Positions 1 through 8,318 are shown, counted from the first letter of the stretch. The stretch: 64,000 nucleotides of DNA from JACVRN01 sp036389255 (GCA_036389255.1 DASVQI010000041.1:248001-312000), one strand, 5' to 3'. Program-made: numbers and translations. Notes: generated by a model not told the origin, from the letters alone.

Positions 1-813
1 TACCGCCTGAATGAGCTTGATGTTAGCAAGGTCTGCGGCGGTCAGAGAGTCTTCGCTGTAGTCCGAGCGCGGCTTGTACCAAGGGCGCGCGTCGAAGTAG
101 CGCTGTAGGTCAGGCGAGTCGAAGGTGCGGCCGTGGCGCGCGTAGACCGTATTGCGCAGCCTGCGCAGCTCTTCACCTGAAAGGGCCGTCAGGTCGCTTT
201 CATCCAGTGAAGCGCCGCGAACGACTTTGGCTTCAGCGCTGCCCGAGGGATTTGTAGAAGAGGCGTTTCGGTTCGAGCCATTCGCGCTGGCTCTGTTCGC
301 AGAGTTGTACGCGCCGCCGCCGCCGTCGTTGGCCGTATTCGAAGAGTTGCGATTCGTCGTCTCCCTGTTGGCGGCCCGGTTGTTGTTCTCGACGGCCGAA
401 GCATTGTTGTTCTGTGGAGAGTCGCGCACGAGAAGCGCTATGCCTATGCCCGCTATGACGAGCAGTAGAACGACTATGGCCGTGATGCCAGCTATTATGG
501 CCGGGCTCGTTGACTTCGACGGCGGAGCGGGCGCGACGGCGGCTGGTGATGATGGCTGACGCTCACTTGTAGATTGCGGCTGGCGAGGCGGAACTGTGTG
601 CGGCGTGGCGGGCTGCCTGACGGTTGGCGCTCCCTGCGGCCTCTGGCTTTCGGTCGGCGCGAGCGGGCTCTCTTCCACAGAGAGGTGCAGCGTCGCCTCC
701 GGGTCAAAGCTCGATTGTGGATTGCTCAGAGAGGTAAGCCTCGCGCCATCCTCCAGACAGAAGACCAGCCGGTCATTGGTATAAGTATTACCGCAAGTGG
801 GGCAGCGTTTCAT
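1..813 (-). CDS. Zinc-knuckle/TM receptor-like protein with YARHG domain (partial, C-terminus beyond left edge)
   Basis: The reading frame is open from an ATG at 813 to base 1 (271 codons) and continues outside the window. The N-terminus has C4, C7 and C19 in a CPTC-x11-CLEDG knuckle, presumably cytoplasmic and metal-binding. A Pro/Ser-rich linker follows, then one membrane helix (about residues 105-129), an Asn-rich linker, and from about residue 205 a domain containing the exact YARHG string followed by a WYxP motif. YARHG domains are extracellular and of unknown role. This is the last visible gene of a minus-strand operon whose two upstream members share the same N-terminal design. Function is inferred only as a membrane-anchored sensor or envelope protein. 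Confidence 0.85.
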   Translation of the reverse strand, partial: MKRCPTCGNTYTNDRLVFCLEDGARLTSLSNPQSSFDPEATLHLSVEESPLAPTESQRPQGAPTVRQPATPHTVPPRQPQSTSERQPSSPAAVAPAPPSKSTSPAIIAGITAIVVLLLVIAGIGIALLVRDSPQNNNASAVENNNRAANRETTNRNSSNTANDGGGGAYNSANRASANGSNRNASSTNPSGSAEAKVVRGASLDESDLTALSGEELRRLRNTVYARHGRTFDSPDLQRYFDARPWYKPRSDYSEDSLTAADLANIKLIQAV

Positions 814-845
814 GATTTGACTTTGAGACTTTGGGACTTCAAGTC

Positions 846-1622
846 TCACCAGCCGGACTTGGTGTAGGCGTCCTTGATTGTCGGGCGCACCTGTTCCAGA
901 AGCTCTTCCGCTCTGTTCCTTGTAAATGGCCCCATGACGACCAGCCACATGTCGCTCTTAAAATTGGGATAGTCGTTGCTGGAAACTACGCGAGCGTCGA
1001 AGCCCTGACGGCGCATAACCTCCAGCCGCTCCTTGGCGTTGCTCAATTCCTGAAACGACCCTAGGATGACGAACCAGCGCCCGCCCTTGTCGGGCCGGTC
1101 GGTATTTCTGGTCTGAGTATTTGATTGAGCCGCGCCGGATTCATTTGCCGCAGAGGGCGAAGCCGACGGGAGCGCAGAGTTGGAGTTCTGAGCCGCCTCG
1201 CGCCGCTCGCGCCCGCCGCCGTCTCCCGCACCGCGAAAGAAGAACCACGCGCCGACGCCGCCCGCCGCCAGAAGCAGCGTAGTGACTATGGCCGTCACCA
1301 TGATGACGCGCGTAGTGCCGCCGGACTCCGTAGCGGAAACGGAAGCCGCACTTTGCGCGCCGCTCGCGGGGCCCGCCGTCGGTCTTGCCTCCTGATAGAG
1401 AGAGGTGGGAAGGGCCGATGAAGGAATCTCTACGGTCGGCGCGGAAGAGTGGTCAAGACGCCCGCCCGCAGACTCCTGCGTCTGAGCATCATCGCTCAGC
1501 GTCGCCCACAGGCTAGAAGGATTGCTCTGGCCGCTCTGTTGCTGAAGCGTCGCGCCGTCCTGCAAACAGTAGACGAGCGTGTCGTCCGTGTAACTGCTGC
1601 CGCATCTGGGGCAATGCTTCAT
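846..1622 (-). CDS. Zinc-knuckle/TM protein with C-terminal SPOR domain
   Basis: 258 residues from an ATG. C4, C7 and C19 form the same CPxC-x11-CLQDG knuckle as both neighbours. There is one membrane helix at about 106-129 and a low-complexity Ser/Asn linker. A C-terminal SPOR fold follows at about 180-258 (WFVILGSF at its start, then an LWLVV-like strand and GPF turn). SPOR domains bind glycan strands denuded of stem peptides, often at division sites, so the C-terminus is expected in the periplasm on peptidoglycan. It lies 42 nt after the NTF2-like paralogue and 32 nt before the YARHG paralogue, so co-transcription is likely. The cytoplasmic role of the knuckle is unknown. Confidence 0.88.
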   Translation of the reverse strand: MKHCPRCGSSYTDDTLVYCLQDGATLQQQSGQSNPSSLWATLSDDAQTQESAGGRLDHSSAPTVEIPSSALPTSLYQEARPTAGPASGAQSAASVSATESGGTTRVIMVTAIVTTLLLAAGGVGAWFFFRGAGDGGGRERREAAQNSNSALPSASPSAANESGAAQSNTQTRNTDRPDKGGRWFVILGSFQELSNAKERLEVMRRQGFDARVVSSNDYPNFKSDMWLVVMGPFTRNRAEELLEQVRPTIKDAYTKSGW

Positions 1623-1664
1623 CCTCTTTCGGCTTCTCTCTTCTACGGGCTCGATGCCGTCCGG

Positions 1665-2594
1665 TTACTTGTTGACGTAGTAGTTCTTCAGTTCCTTCTC
1701 GCCCGTGATGCGCCAGCGCCCGCCCGTCTTTGTGAACCAGAAACGATTCAGGCCGGAGCCGTTAAAACTCGTCTCTTCGTTGCGAAAGTCGAAGGTTTTA
1801 TCGAAGGTCGCCGTCGCGCGCGTTCCCGTCTGGTCAATCTCTATGTTGATGTTAGCGACCTGCATATCCATAGAGCTATATTTTGCGAAGGCCGCTTCGC
1901 GGTCGGCGCGCACGCGAGAGCGGCTGACGTTCGTGGCATTGTAATAAACATCAAGCACGTCCGCGTAATACTTCATGTGCTCTTCCAGATTGCCGCTTCG
2001 CACTGTCTCTGCCCAGCCGTTCAAAGCCGCTTGCACGTCCGCGCGCGCAGCAGCCACGTCAACCGGGGACGCTTGCGGCGATGCGCTCGTGTTAGCGTTG
2101 GCGTTCGTGTTTGCGCGCGGCGTCGTAGTATTCCCCTGCCGCGTCTCCACCTGATTGGTGCTCGTAGTCACGTTGCGCGTCTCAGGCGTCTGCCGCCTGT
2201 CGCGCAACATGACCCACGCAATCAGGCCGCCCAGACTGAGCAGCAGCAGACCTACTATTACGGAAAGGGCTACGATGGCGGAGTTGCTTCGCGGCGGCGC
2301 TGCCACTGTGCTTGTAGACGCAGGCTGCGGCTCCGTGTTGAGCGCAGTCGGGCGTGCGCGTGGCTGCTCTCTGGTCGGGACAGTCCCTTCAATCCTTGCC
2401 GTGGGCATGTCCTCCGGCCTGAGAATCTCCGTCGGCGGAGGCTCCGCTCCGGACGTGCGCGCATCGGAGCCGCTAATCTGTAGAGTTTCTTCGGAGGACG
2501 AATCGCGCACTACGGCGAGCTTGGAGCCGTCCTGCAAGCAGTAAGAGAGCGAATCATCCGTGTAAACGCTCTGACAGGTGGGACAACGCTTCAT
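1665..2594 (-). CDS. Zinc-knuckle/TM protein with C-terminal NTF2/SnoaL-like domain
   Basis: 309 residues counted from the ATG at 2594; a TTG one codon earlier is also open. N-terminal C4, C7 and C19 in CPTC-x11-CLQDG, one membrane helix at about 106-130, an Asn/Thr-rich linker, then about 130 residues resembling the NTF2/SnoaL (DUF4440-type) cone fold: an initial helix with AxxxWAETVRSGN, a YYAD loop, and closing strands with FTKTGGRWRITGE. Such domains bind small molecules or serve as enzyme scaffolds; no catalytic residues can be assigned. It is the middle paralogue of three in one operon, 41 nt downstream of the M15-like gene. Confidence 0.87.
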   Translation of the reverse strand: MKRCPTCQSVYTDDSLSYCLQDGSKLAVVRDSSSEETLQISGSDARTSGAEPPPTEILRPEDMPTARIEGTVPTREQPRARPTALNTEPQPASTSTVAAPPRSNSAIVALSVIVGLLLLSLGGLIAWVMLRDRRQTPETRNVTTSTNQVETRQGNTTTPRANTNANANTSASPQASPVDVAAARADVQAALNGWAETVRSGNLEEHMKYYADVLDVYYNATNVSRSRVRADREAAFAKYSSMDMQVANINIEIDQTGTRATATFDKTFDFRNEETSFNGSGLNRFWFTKTGGRWRITGEKELKNYYVNK

Positions 2595-2638
2595 CAATCA
2601 CCGGGCAGGGAGAAGTCCCCGCGTCTCTTTCTGTATAA

Positions 2639-3712
2639 CTACCGTCTTCTATCGCCTTCAACGTTTGGAATCCAGAAAAGCTGCGACCCGGAAGTGACCT
2701 GTCTCAGACCGCGCGCGGGCAGCTCCTTCTCTTCGAGTCCCAGATAGGTGAAGTGCGGCAGGTCGCTTTTGACGGTCTGAAACCAGCCGTGACGCGCAAG
2801 GATTCGGCGCACGCGCGCGTCCGGAAACTGGTCAACGTCGAGCGCCAGCATCATTATGTGCTGAGAAGTTCCCGGCGCGGCTATCGAGTAGAGTATGGAT
2901 TTCGAGAAATCCTTGCTGAAGTAGATGCCGTCGGCTTCAAGCTCAAGCACCTCGCGCACCTGCTCCGTCAACGACAGGCTCTTGAGGCGCGCGACCTGCT
3001 CTTTCGTCAACCGCCCGCGCTTCATCCAGTAGGAGAGCGCCGGAAGAAAGCGCGTGTTCCAGAGCCTGACCGTGTCCTGATAGCTGCGCCTTGCCGCCTC
3101 CTCGCCCCCGCGCGGAGTGATGTCCAGCCCCTCGCGCCTGGCCTCTTCGCGCGCCGCCTGTAAGGCGTCCATCGCGGCCGGTTGAAGCTCTATGCGCGTG
3201 CCGCCTACGACAGAGGCTTTGAATCGGGCTTCATTCTGAAATCTGACCACTTCCGCCTCGCTGCTGAAGATGCAGACGGGCGGAGGCAGCACGCTGCCGG
3301 AAGCCACAAAGACCGCGCCGTAATCTTCAAGTATGCGGCGGCCCACAGGGTCTGTGCGGTCGCAGACTTCTTCGAGCCGCATGCCGCGCTCCTTAAGCGC
3401 GCTCGCCAGAGCTTTGTAAAATCCCACGGGCGCTCTTCTCTCGTCCTTATCTTCACTCTCTTCGCTCATCTGGCTACTGTTTCTCTGGTTGGTCGCCGTA
3501 GGCGCTGCGCCCTCCTGCTCAAGCGGCTCTGTGCGTGTCTGCCGCGCCTGTGCGCCTTTCCCCATCTTTGATTGCGCCCAGCCGGTGATAATCCAAGCCG
3601 CGCCGAAGGCCAGAGCCAGCGAGCAGGGGATTACGAAACTGCGGGGGAGTCTCGCGCCGCGCCTGCGACTTTCAGGCTGCGCCGGGACATTCGATTTTTC
3701 GTCTCTTAACAT
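2639..3712 (-). CDS. Membrane-anchored M15 (VanY/VanX-like) peptidase-like protein
   Basis: 357 residues from the ATG at 3712. The frame stays open to 3874 but the extra 54 residues look non-coding and place the helix far inside. An Arg-rich N-terminus precedes one membrane helix (about 25-45), then a charged linker and a C-terminal domain. Its last about 90 residues resemble family M15 zinc D-Ala-D-Ala peptidases: SQH and LALDV supply the H-x6-D pair, and a terminal DLPHF matches the usual E-x-W-H zinc segment. The catalytic Glu position reads Asp, so activity is uncertain. A cell-wall carboxypeptidase or binding role is inferred. It heads the operon of three zinc-knuckle receptor proteins. 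Confidence 0.6.
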   Translation of the reverse strand: MLRDEKSNVPAQPESRRRGARLPRSFVIPCSLALAFGAAWIITGWAQSKMGKGAQARQTRTEPLEQEGAAPTATNQRNSSQMSEESEDKDERRAPVGFYKALASALKERGMRLEEVCDRTDPVGRRILEDYGAVFVASGSVLPPPVCIFSSEAEVVRFQNEARFKASVVGGTRIELQPAAMDALQAAREEARREGLDITPRGGEEAARRSYQDTVRLWNTRFLPALSYWMKRGRLTKEQVARLKSLSLTEQVREVLELEADGIYFSKDFSKSILYSIAAPGTSQHIMMLALDVDQFPDARVRRILARHGWFQTVKSDLPHFTYLGLEEKELPARGLRQVTSGSQLFWIPNVEGDRRR

Positions 3713-4183
3713 GAAGCGCTTCAGAGCAGGTATCCGCCGGGAGGCATTCAAGGTGACAAACGCGCTTGCCGGACTCGAAACAAATTCAGACCGCAGGACT
3801 GGCCGTAAGCTTTCAAGCTCGCTCTTAGGGGCGGCCACGCCCGGCCTCTCGCAAAGCCGCCGCATACGAATCATAGAGTTCGCCCGCCCGCGCGGTCAAC
3901 AAGGAATGGGTGACGGGTGACAGGCGACGGGTATCGGGTAAAAGAAAATCCAGTTCTCTTTCTCTTCTCGTCGCGCCGCGCCTGTCACATGGCACCTGCT
4001 TTTGGCTTCTCTTTTGATGTATACTCGGCTGCCCTTTCAATCCGCTATTGAGACGTGAACCGAAGAAGATGTGCTGCGGGGAAGTGGAGCCGAGCGCGCG
4101 GCTTTTAAGAGCATGCGATTGGGAAGACGCCGTAGAGAAGCTTTCTGTAGGTTTACAGATTCAGTAAGACTTGAGGAGAAGAG
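3713..4183. other. Intergenic region with degenerate palindromic repeat
   Basis: No convincing gene. It holds a GGGTGAC-rich repeat arm (about 3905-3952), nearly identical in reverse orientation to one at 13143-13190, and a decayed opposite arm (CCTGTCAC...GGCACC, about 3980-4000). The end of the gap carries the ribosome-binding site of the lipoprotein gene at 4184 (GAGGAGAAG). Confidence 0.5.
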
Positions 4184-4714
4184 ATGAAGCTTAGTAAATC
4201 AATCGTGCTCGCCGCAGCAGCTCTGGCCGTGGCCATCTCAGGCGTCGCTTGCAGCCGTCTGGGCTCATCACCGAGCGCCACGCTGAAGACCTATTTTGAA
4301 GCCTTGCAGAAGAAGGACGCGGCCGCTCTGAAGAAGACCCTGTCGAAGGGAACGCTTGAGATGTTCGAGCAGTTCGCCAAAGCTCAGAGCCCGCCAAAGA
4401 CTCTGGACGAGGCTCTACAGACGGGGCTCGCCAGCACGACCACCAACGACTCCAACAAGATGCCCGAGACGCGAAACGAAAAGATTGACGGCGACAAGGC
4501 CACGCTCGAAGTCAAGAACGAGAAGACGGGCGCGTGGGAGACGGTTCCTTTCATCAAGGAGGACGGCGACTGGAAGATAGCCTTTGACCAGATGTTCCGC
4601 GACGCCTTCAGGAACTCAGGGAACTCCAACAGCACGGGGAACTCTAACAGCTCCGGCAGCTCAAACAGCACCGGCAACAATATCACCGGCAATGGCAATA
4701 ACAGCAACAGGTAA
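4184..4714 (+). CDS. Putative lipoprotein, DUF4878-like, with Asn/Ser-rich tail
   Basis: 176 residues. The ATG is preceded by a good GAGGAGAAG Shine-Dalgarno. A signal peptide ends in a lipobox-like GVAC (Cys23), so outer- or inner-membrane lipid anchoring is likely. Residues about 30-140 show the small NTF2-like DUF4878 pattern: ATLKTYFEALQKKD at the start and GDWKIAFDQ at the end. The last 35 residues are a low-complexity Asn/Ser/Gly/Thr tail. Function is unknown; such lipoproteins are abundant in Acidobacteriota and Bacteroidota. A short stem (4728-4735 with 4745-4752) lies after the stop. Confidence 0.82.
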   Translation: MKLSKSIVLAAAALAVAISGVACSRLGSSPSATLKTYFEALQKKDAAALKKTLSKGTLEMFEQFAKAQSPPKTLDEALQTGLASTTTNDSNKMPETRNEKIDGDKATLEVKNEKTGAWETVPFIKEDGDWKIAFDQMFRDAFRNSGNSNSTGNSNSSGSSNSTGNNITGNGNNSNR

Positions 4715-4756
4715 CGGAATGAAAACCCGCTCTCTCTAATTCGAAGAGAGCGCGTC

Positions 4757-5164
4757 ATGTTTGATGAAGGCCAGCCGCTCAAACGCTTTTCGGCTGGCTT
4801 TCAGTTTCACCTTGAGCCTTTGAAAGAGATGGAGCCGGGCGGTCAGTTCAGCGAAATCATAGCCAATTACCGCAGGCACAATTGGGCTCTGCGACGCGTG
4901 CTGCTACGCCCGGCCACGCGCGCAGAGATGGGCGACGCCTCGGCAGTAATCTTCGAGGACGCGCCCGTAGAAGAGTCGGAGATTGATGCTCTGTGGTTTG
5001 CGCGCCCTTCTCAAGCCGGGCGCGAGGCGTGGGAACTCAGGCTTGTGGCAGAGACGCCTTACGCGCTCTTTGAAACTTTCGAGCCGGACGAGCCGGAAGA
5101 AGAACGAGAAGAGCTTCGCCGCGAGATGGAAGCGCGTCTGCGCGAATATTCCAACAGGGCTTAG
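4757..5164 (+). CDS. Conserved-looking hypothetical protein
   Basis: 135 residues, soluble, acidic, no signal peptide or recognised motif. The last 30 residues are a Glu/Arg-rich probable helix (EPEEEREELRREMEARL). The ATG follows a small stem-loop (4728-4752) and has no clear Shine-Dalgarno, so the start is uncertain. It converges with the PDZ gene and the two stop codons overlap by four bases. Codon use resembles that of the neighbours, supporting a real gene. No function can be assigned. Confidence 0.65.
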   Translation: MFDEGQPLKRFSAGFQFHLEPLKEMEPGGQFSEIIANYRRHNWALRRVLLRPATRAEMGDASAVIFEDAPVEESEIDALWFARPSQAGREAWELRLVAETPYALFETFEPDEPEEEREELRREMEARLREYSNRA

Positions 5165-6195
5165 GGCTCTCGGCCGACCTTGACGTCAAGTTCCATGCGC
5201 TGCCCGTCGCGTATCACTACAACCTTCACCGTGCTGTAGGGCTGTGCGCGCTCGATTCTTACCTCAAGCTCGCGGCGCGTGCGCGTAGGGATGCCGTCGA
5301 ACTCTATCACTATGTCGCCGTCTCTGATTCCTGCCAAATCGGCCGGGCCGCTCCTGCCAATCTTGTTGAGCCGCACGCCGTAAATGTTCATCCCCGGAAC
5401 AATGACGGCATCTATGTCAGAGCCTTCCTTCAGATAGCCCTTCTCACGATTGTCAAAGGCTTCAATCAGCCGTTCCTGCTCTTCCTTTGAGATGGTGGTC
5501 AGTTGAGTTGTGCGCTGCTGACCGTCTCTGAGGTACACCACGTCTATCGTCTTTCCAATGGGGGTAGAGTCCAGCACACGCCTTGCGTCGTCCTCATTTT
5601 TAACGGGCTTGCCGTCAAGGCCTATGATTATGTCGCCGCCCACTAGCCCTGCCTTATCCGCAGGCGCTCCCGGCGGAGTCACGTAATCGAAAGACGCGCC
5701 GCCGCCTTCGCTCCTGAAGCCGGAGACTCCGAAGACGGCTTGCTTGGAGGCAACGGCCACCGCCGCTCTACGGCTACGGTTCGCGCGAAGCGCAAAGGGC
5801 GTCAGCAGTCCGCCGCCCGTGACCGACAGGAGGACTATGGCGATTATCATCCATAGCATCCAGTGGCTCTTGCGCGCCTTCCCGCAGCTAAGCTTTGACG
5901 CTTTCAACACAGGCATAATGGGAGCCTGCGGCGCCATGCCCGCCCAGCCTTGAGGCTGAAAAGGAGAAGTTTTCTGGCCTTGAGGCGTCTCGCCAGTCTG
6001 GGGCGGGCGAGCCTCACCGCTCACGCGGGGCTTGAGCCTGACGGTTTCCACGTACTCTTCCAGCCCCTCGCCCAGCCTGTAGCCGCAGGCGCGGCAAAAG
6101 CGTAGCCCGCGCGGCAACGTCGCTCGGCAATTGGGGCACTGCGTGTTCTCAAATTCAGCGCTGTTCGGCTTGCTCTGGGGTGTTTCAGGTTGCAT
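5161..6195 (-). CDS. Zinc-ribbon, single-TM protein with two PDZ domains
   Basis: 344 residues from the ATG at 6195; a TTG nine codons upstream (6222) is an alternative start. A cytoplasmic zinc ribbon (CPNC-x10-CRAC, about residues 15-35) is followed by a Pro/Gln-rich linker, one membrane helix (LLSVTGGGLLTPFAL region) and two periplasmic PDZ domains of the HtrA/RseP type: the first around GAPADKAGLVGGDIIIGLDG, the second around GPADLAGIRDGDIVIEFDG. There is no protease domain, so it probably tethers or recognises C-termini. The ribbon-TM-sensor plan parallels the three proteins at 1-2594, though its ribbon is a full four-Cys type. Confidence 0.85.
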   Translation of the reverse strand: MQPETPQSKPNSAEFENTQCPNCRATLPRGLRFCRACGYRLGEGLEEYVETVRLKPRVSGEARPPQTGETPQGQKTSPFQPQGWAGMAPQAPIMPVLKASKLSCGKARKSHWMLWMIIAIVLLSVTGGGLLTPFALRANRSRRAAVAVASKQAVFGVSGFRSEGGGASFDYVTPPGAPADKAGLVGGDIIIGLDGKPVKNEDDARRVLDSTPIGKTIDVVYLRDGQQRTTQLTTISKEEQERLIEAFDNREKGYLKEGSDIDAVIVPGMNIYGVRLNKIGRSGPADLAGIRDGDIVIEFDGIPTRTRRELEVRIERAQPYSTVKVVVIRDGQRMELDVKVGREP

Positions 6196-6591
6196 GATTT
6201 TGTTCGTCAGGTTTGTGGACAAGAGCCTCTACGGCGGTTAGTCCGCGCTAAAGCTGTATTGTCCGGCGTATCTATGTACGTCAAATGGAGCGCTACGGTT
6301 GCATCTAAGCTCAAATGAGCGCGAAAACCGCAGGCCCTCGAAAATGGCTCGACGGTAGCCCTTAATTCGGATTTATTGTACTCTCAAGAGGCCGAAAAGA
6401 ACATCAAGACGGAGCGTGGGCATGATTCGTGCCTGTCGAAGCAGTCCTACGGCTGTGGCAACACGGGGCCGGTTTGTGACATCAACTTAAACACAAAAGG
6501 CCGTAGCAAAATTGACAGGCCAGCATTGAAGCCGTGAGCGTCACTGTTTCTTGCTGCAAAGGAAACGTTAAGACAACAGGAAACAAAAATC
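6196..6591. other. Intergenic region, nothing firm
   Basis: About 400 nt between divergent genes. I see no ORF, RNA or repeat that I can support. A TTGACA at 6512 lacks a matching -10. AGGAAA about 8 nt upstream of 6592 is the likely ribosome-binding site of the next gene. Confidence 0.4.
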
Positions 6592-6810
6592 GTGGAAGTT
6601 ACAAAAGCCCTCGCTGCATTACAGCCGCTTTACGGCAAAGACAACGTAGAGATTGTTACAGACGACGGCAACCGCGTGCGCGGCATCGTCCGCAGCATGA
6701 AGACCACACAGGCGCTTACCAAGCCCAGCGTCAAAATGGAACGCGCCGACGGAGAGATAGTCAAAATACCGTTCACCAACATCATCAAGATAATAGACCA
6801 CAACGTCTGA
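6592..6810 (+). CDS. Small LSm-like hypothetical protein
   Basis: 72 residues starting at GTG with AGGAAA about 8 nt upstream. The C-terminal two thirds read as short beta strands with a Gly-rich turn: NRVRGIVRSMK, then VKMERADGEIVKIPFTNIIKI, reminiscent of Sm/LSm folds, in which a G-x-V strand and a closing I-x-x-I strand are typical. That fold assignment is an inference; a plain hypothetical is the safe call. A perfect stem-loop terminator starts four bases after the stop codon, so it is probably a monocistronic unit. Confidence 0.68.
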   Translation: MEVTKALAALQPLYGKDNVEIVTDDGNRVRGIVRSMKTTQALTKPSVKMERADGEIVKIPFTNIIKIIDHNV

Positions 6811-6813
6811 TGT

Positions 6814-6891
6814 AGAAGTAAAGAGCTTTATTCACGGGCTCATTGATTCAATGAGCCCGTGAATAAAGCTCTTTACTTCTGCCTTTTTTTT
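6814..6891 (+). terminator. Perfect 33-bp-stem terminator
   Basis: A 67-nt perfect palindrome (6814-6880: two 33-base arms, one central base) is followed by GCC and eight T. The stem is unusually long for an intrinsic terminator. It ends 13 nt before the cupin ATG. Confidence 0.92.
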
Positions 6892-6893
6892 AT

Positions 6894-7223
6894 ATGTTTG
6901 ACTTCTCTTCTATAGAGTGGCGCGCGACTCGATACGAGGGGATTTTTCTTCACGTCCTGCGGCGGGACGAGGCGACGGGCGATAGCACGGTTCTGATTCG
7001 CATGGAGCCCGGATGCGGCTATCCCGCGCACAGCCATAACGGCTTGGAAGAGGTTCTGATTCTACAGGGCGGATACCGTGACCTGTCTGGCGAGCACCGC
7101 GCGGGCGATTACGTCGTGAACGAAGCGGGCTCAACGCATCATCCCGTGGCCCTAGACGGTACGGATGCCTGCATCATGGTAGCCTTCGCTCACGGCGGCA
7201 TACGACTGCTCAATAAAGATTAA
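6894..7223 (+). CDS. ChrR-type cupin domain protein
   Basis: 109 residues forming one cupin barrel. Metal ligands of the ChrR-like anti-sigma/cupin_7 family are visible: AHSHNGLEEVLIL (H-x-H-x4-E) and the second-motif His in GSTHHPV. It lacks the N-terminal zinc anti-sigma domain of full ChrR, so a metal-binding stress or dioxygenase-like role is only inferred. The ATG lies directly after the T-run of the upstream terminator with no Shine-Dalgarno, so it may be leaderless or depend on a start I cannot see. Confidence 0.8.
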   Translation: MFDFSSIEWRATRYEGIFLHVLRRDEATGDSTVLIRMEPGCGYPAHSHNGLEEVLILQGGYRDLSGEHRAGDYVVNEAGSTHHPVALDGTDACIMVAFAHGGIRLLNKD

Positions 7224-7435
7224 GAACAGCAGCAGAACTTCACTCGCCTTCCATTCAATCCAGCCGTTAAAGCAATAATTAAAAATTTTACCCTTTGCGC
7301 TCTGTCGCCCTTATACTCCTTTTGGAGGTTCGCCTTTCATCCTCCTTCGCGTTATAGTACGGGGCGTTGGTGAAGAAAAGCCCCGGTGACATAAGGGCGT
7401 CAGGGGCTTTCCGGGGAGAAATTTTATTGAGAGTG

Positions 7436-8050
7436 ATGATTGAAGATTTCGGGGCGCAGGTGGCCAGTGTTTGGGAGGGCCTGCGCTCGACTACGCGCAG
7501 CCTCATCGTCAGCGCGTTGCAGCAGCCTGCGGTCACTACAGAGGCGCGCGGCGCCGTGCGATACGACGCCCGCGCGGATTGGGAGTTGAGCCGCCTGCTT
7601 TCCGTGCTGGACGAGCGAGTGATTGAAGCGGGCGCTTCTATGAATACGGAGCAGTCCGTCGGGCTGCACCGCATGGCGGAAGTTACAGCCTCGGTTCTGG
7701 AGAGCCAGACGCAATCGGCCGAGGTCTTCACGCAACTGGTCGCACGCGCTTACAGGACGCGTGACTTCAAGCGCATAGATACGCTGGCGGACGCCCTCTC
7801 CGTGAGGTTTGCGCCGAGCGAGGTTTGCGAGCTCGCGCGCTCGAATCATCCGGTCGTGCGCGCTCTGGCGCAGGAGGCGCTCGCGCAATCGCAGACGACT
7901 ACGCTGCTGCAACTTCTGGGCGACCCGATTGACGCAGAGATAGCGCGAGACGCGCTTGAGCGTCAGGCTTCGGAGTACGATTCGGAGCTTGCGCGTCAGG
8001 TCGTGAACGCGCTCAATCAGGCGGACGAGAGCGAGGAAGATGAAATCTGA
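7436..8050 (+). CDS. Helical (HEAT-like) repeat hypothetical protein
   Basis: 204 residues from the ATG at 7436. Alternative starts at TTG 7427 and GTG 7433 lie a proper distance from GGGGAG at 7413-7418; the frame is open from 7367. The protein is all-helical; its C-terminal half has HEAT-like units (NHPVVRALAQEALA, then DAEIARDALERQA, then SELARQVVNAL), suggesting a protein-binding solenoid. There is no membrane segment or catalytic motif. It overlaps the next small gene by 11 nt, a sign of coupled translation. Confidence 0.72.
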   Translation: MIEDFGAQVASVWEGLRSTTRSLIVSALQQPAVTTEARGAVRYDARADWELSRLLSVLDERVIEAGASMNTEQSVGLHRMAEVTASVLESQTQSAEVFTQLVARAYRTRDFKRIDTLADALSVRFAPSEVCELARSNHPVVRALAQEALAQSQTTTLLQLLGDPIDAEIARDALERQASEYDSELARQVVNALNQADESEEDEI

Positions 8051-8228
8051 GGATACCGGCAGACACGGTTCTAACGACGACACGGCAGAGGATGCTTCAC
8101 GACTGGAGCAGCAGGGCGAGGCGGACGAGCCGGATTCGCCTACGAGCGGCGAAGAGAATGAAGGCATGAGCACCATACTCGACGCCGGCCCACTGACAGG
8201 CGTGCAGGACAACGCGAGCGAAGAGTAG
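8040..8228 (+). CDS. Small acidic hypothetical protein
   Basis: 62 residues, very rich in Glu, Asp, Ser and Gly, probably disordered. The ATG overlaps the end of the HEAT-like gene by 11 nt, and GAGGAAG sits just before it. A strong terminator follows the stop within 30 nt, consistent with the end of a two-gene unit. No known family is recognised; it could be a chance ORF, but position and spacing favour a gene. Confidence 0.5.
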   Translation: MKSEDTGRHGSNDDTAEDASRLEQQGEADEPDSPTSGEENEGMSTILDAGPLTGVQDNASEE

Positions 8229-8252
8229 AGCCACAAAAAAGAGGAAGATACA

Positions 8253-8292
8253 AAAAAGGGCTGGCGTCTCAACTTGACGCCAGCCCTTTTTC
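8253..8292. terminator. Bidirectional intrinsic terminator
   Basis: A 16-bp stem (AAAAAGGGCTGGCGTC with its complement) and 7-nt loop. The stem ends in A/T runs on both sides, so it can serve both the plus-strand small gene and the converging ispH unit. Confidence 0.9.
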
Positions 8293-8318
8293 TTACCTGT
8301 TCTCAGGCAGAGAATGCT

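Noticed and set aside
6512..6540. TTGACA hexamer upstream of the LSm-like gene as a promoter
   Set aside because: No acceptable -10 hexamer occurs 15-19 nt downstream.
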